A DNA stretch of 64,000 bases from positions 547,594 through 611,593 of the forward strand of contig NZ_JAHKPV010000001.1 in the NCBI RefSeq assembly GCF_018860765.1, written 5' to 3'. Positions 62,814-64,000 of this stretch are shown here, one piece after another; position 1 is the stretch's first letter; every line of letters begins with the position of its first letter. The position numbers and the translations under genes are program-made. The notes below the pieces were generated by a model. The model was not told the DNA's origin. It did no database searches and saw only the letters and a list, made by a program, of their open reading frames with translations. Origin of the DNA: Marinobacter salexigens (GTDB lineage: Bacteria > Pseudomonadota > Gammaproteobacteria > Pseudomonadales > Oleiphilaceae).

Positions 62814-63805
62814 AGTGCCTGACGTTCAACTATAGAAAAGACTACAGCGTTAGGATTACCACCATCGTTTTGTTCTTCACCGAACGGTAGCGCGAGGTTC
62901 TTGAACACAGCAGGACATTCAGGATCTCCTGCAAACGACATGCAACCCGGCGCTCCACCGCCATCCTGATTCAGGTTGGAACCAGATATCAGAGCGGCAT
63001 AATCAATTTTGATAGCGTACGCTCCCTGCTCGAATCCCCCCAGAGGCAAAGATACCTCTACCCTGTTATCCGCAGCGCAAGGCTCTGGTGCCACCCCATC
63101 TGCCAGATCAGAGGTACCAACCTCACAGCCGGTGCTTCCAAGGTGGAGGTTCCAGGCAGTACTGGACCATTCAGCATCGTCCGGCCGAGTGATACCACCA
63201 ACAGGGATGACATCGGCTGCCATAAACTTGTAACCGTTCTGCCAGTTCCAGGTCATACCGCTCGCAAGGCCAGGATTTCTCAACGGCTCTTCAGCGCTGC
63301 TTTGATCGGCATGGTTCTGTTCAAATGGCACACCTATGGTAAATTCGAAATGGCTGATGGTCTTCTCAGGGTCCAGTTCGGCTGAACCAACAAGAGTATC
63401 CTTGAACCCTGGGTTATCATCGGTACCTGATATACAAACGTCGGTCGTATCACCGGTTTCGTTCACTGTTGCCGTATCACGGAAATCCAGAAGAGCAACC
63501 TGAGAGTTTTGGCCTGGGGCATCCGGGTCCAGATTGAAGGGAATTTCTTCTCCTTGATCCGTTACAAGACGCACGTTGCTGATAAACATTCGGAAATCTT
63601 CAAATTCAACACTGGCAGAATTGGTACCTAAACCTGTGAATGTCTGGCCACAAGTCATCGGATCGCTGCCTACCATCGCTTTGAAGGGTATGGTTAGTTC
63701 CGTTGGTTCATCAACAACTGTTTCAGTAGAGGAGGACGAACTTCCACCACAGCCACTCAGTAAAACACTACCTGCGATGAAGCAATACAGCCCTTTTTTT
63801 CCCAT
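62810..63805 (-). CDS. MbnP-like lipoprotein (metallo-mystery pair four-Cys protein)
   Basis: 331-residue exported lipoprotein: MGKKGLYCFIAGSVLLSGC is a lipoprotein signal, followed by a Gly/Ser linker. The body fits the MbnP family: FKAMVGSDPMTCGQTFTGL, then EFEDFRMFISNVRL, several further cysteines (DVCISG, STGCEVG, PEPCAAD, APGCMSF, DPECPAV) and GMTWNWQNGYKFM, whose tryptophans are candidates for MbnH-dependent oxidation. Paired with the MbnH-like gene (4-bp overlap), it probably binds periplasmic copper. AGGAG precedes the ATG. The 195 bases upstream to the window end hold no gene that I can see. Confidence 0.85.
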   Translation of the reverse strand: MGKKGLYCFIAGSVLLSGCGGSSSSSTETVVDEPTELTIPFKAMVGSDPMTCGQTFTGLGTNSASVEFEDFRMFISNVRLVTDQGEEIPFNLDPDAPGQNSQVALLDFRDTATVNETGDTTDVCISGTDDNPGFKDTLVGSAELDPEKTISHFEFTIGVPFEQNHADQSSAEEPLRNPGLASGMTWNWQNGYKFMAADVIPVGGITRPDDAEWSSTAWNLHLGSTGCEVGTSDLADGVAPEPCAADNRVEVSLPLGGFEQGAYAIKIDYAALISGSNLNQDGGGAPGCMSFAGDPECPAVFKNLALPFGEEQNDGGNPNAVVFSIVERQAL

Positions 63806-64000
63806 GCCAAAATTCTCCTTTTACCCATTTCACTTATGTTTGTTTGAGTTAATCACTTAAATCCCCCCCATTATCTTCAGTTTAAGCACAAAAATGAGTG
63901 TGGCATGTTGTCGCGGCTGCCGGAGCCTTCATCATATTCAATAGAGAGACTTTCTATCACCGGTTTGTGTCAGGCTCCGCGACTCCCTACACTGTTAAGC

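Overview
The window looks like a piece of a gammaproteobacterial chromosome, most likely Marinobacter or a close marine relative. This is inferred from gene content and order, not from any search. The first 8 kb (def, fmt, rsmB, trkA, glyQ, glyS, gmhB, tRNA-Pro) match the near-origin neighbourhood of pseudomonad-like genomes. The window opens inside def and closes in the region upstream of an mbnP-like gene.

Layout. 1-8.2 kb: translation and housekeeping genes on the + strand. 8.3-13.5 kb: a RidA protein, then a minus-strand yhiI-rbbA-yhhJ export operon. 13.7-18.7 kb: a sulfur-redox cluster with a periplasmic rhodanese, an octahaem cytochrome c of the tetrathionate reductase family, a membrane cytochrome b, a secreted DsrE-like protein and a type II sulfide:quinone oxidoreductase. 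19-26.6 kb: a GAF-GAF-GGDEF-EAL protein, a VOC protein, a FAN1-like nuclease coupled to an XPD/DinG-like helicase, and a solute-binding protein. 26.7-33.1 kb: an iron-uptake locus with a Fur-type palindrome, FecI-like sigma factor, FecR, TonB receptor with STN domain, DUF3649, PepSY protein and DUF3325.

33.1-46.7 kb is the accessory island. A single 11.6-kb minus-strand gene encodes a chimaeric Rhs/YD-repeat protein of about 3,870 residues. It carries N-terminal RTX-like modules, Ig/PKD-type repeats, four DUF1566-like segments, a CAP/SCP domain and a Rhs core, and ends in a variable tip of about 112 residues. An AT-rich ORF with probable membrane segments overlaps its stop codon and is the obvious immunity candidate. 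A degenerate second copy of the Rhs core end lies just beyond that ORF. Upstream of the giant gene is an AT-rich stretch, then the scar of a hipBA toxin-antitoxin module that has an internal deletion and a frameshift. The giant gene has an in-frame upstream extension encoding a convincing Sec signal peptide but no ordinary start codon.

46.8-56.4 kb: an intact recC-recB-recD operon, followed by a 183-bp element bounded by 25/26-bp inverted repeats. 56.6-60.4 kb: two divergent ABC exporters. One of them appears to start at an ATC codon placed ideally behind a perfect AGGAGG. 60.4-63.8 kb: a translationally coupled operon of an MbnP-like lipoprotein, an MbnH-like dihaem enzyme and an outer-membrane barrel, probably for copper handling.

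I found no CRISPR array, intact insertion sequence, integrase, rRNA or prophage.
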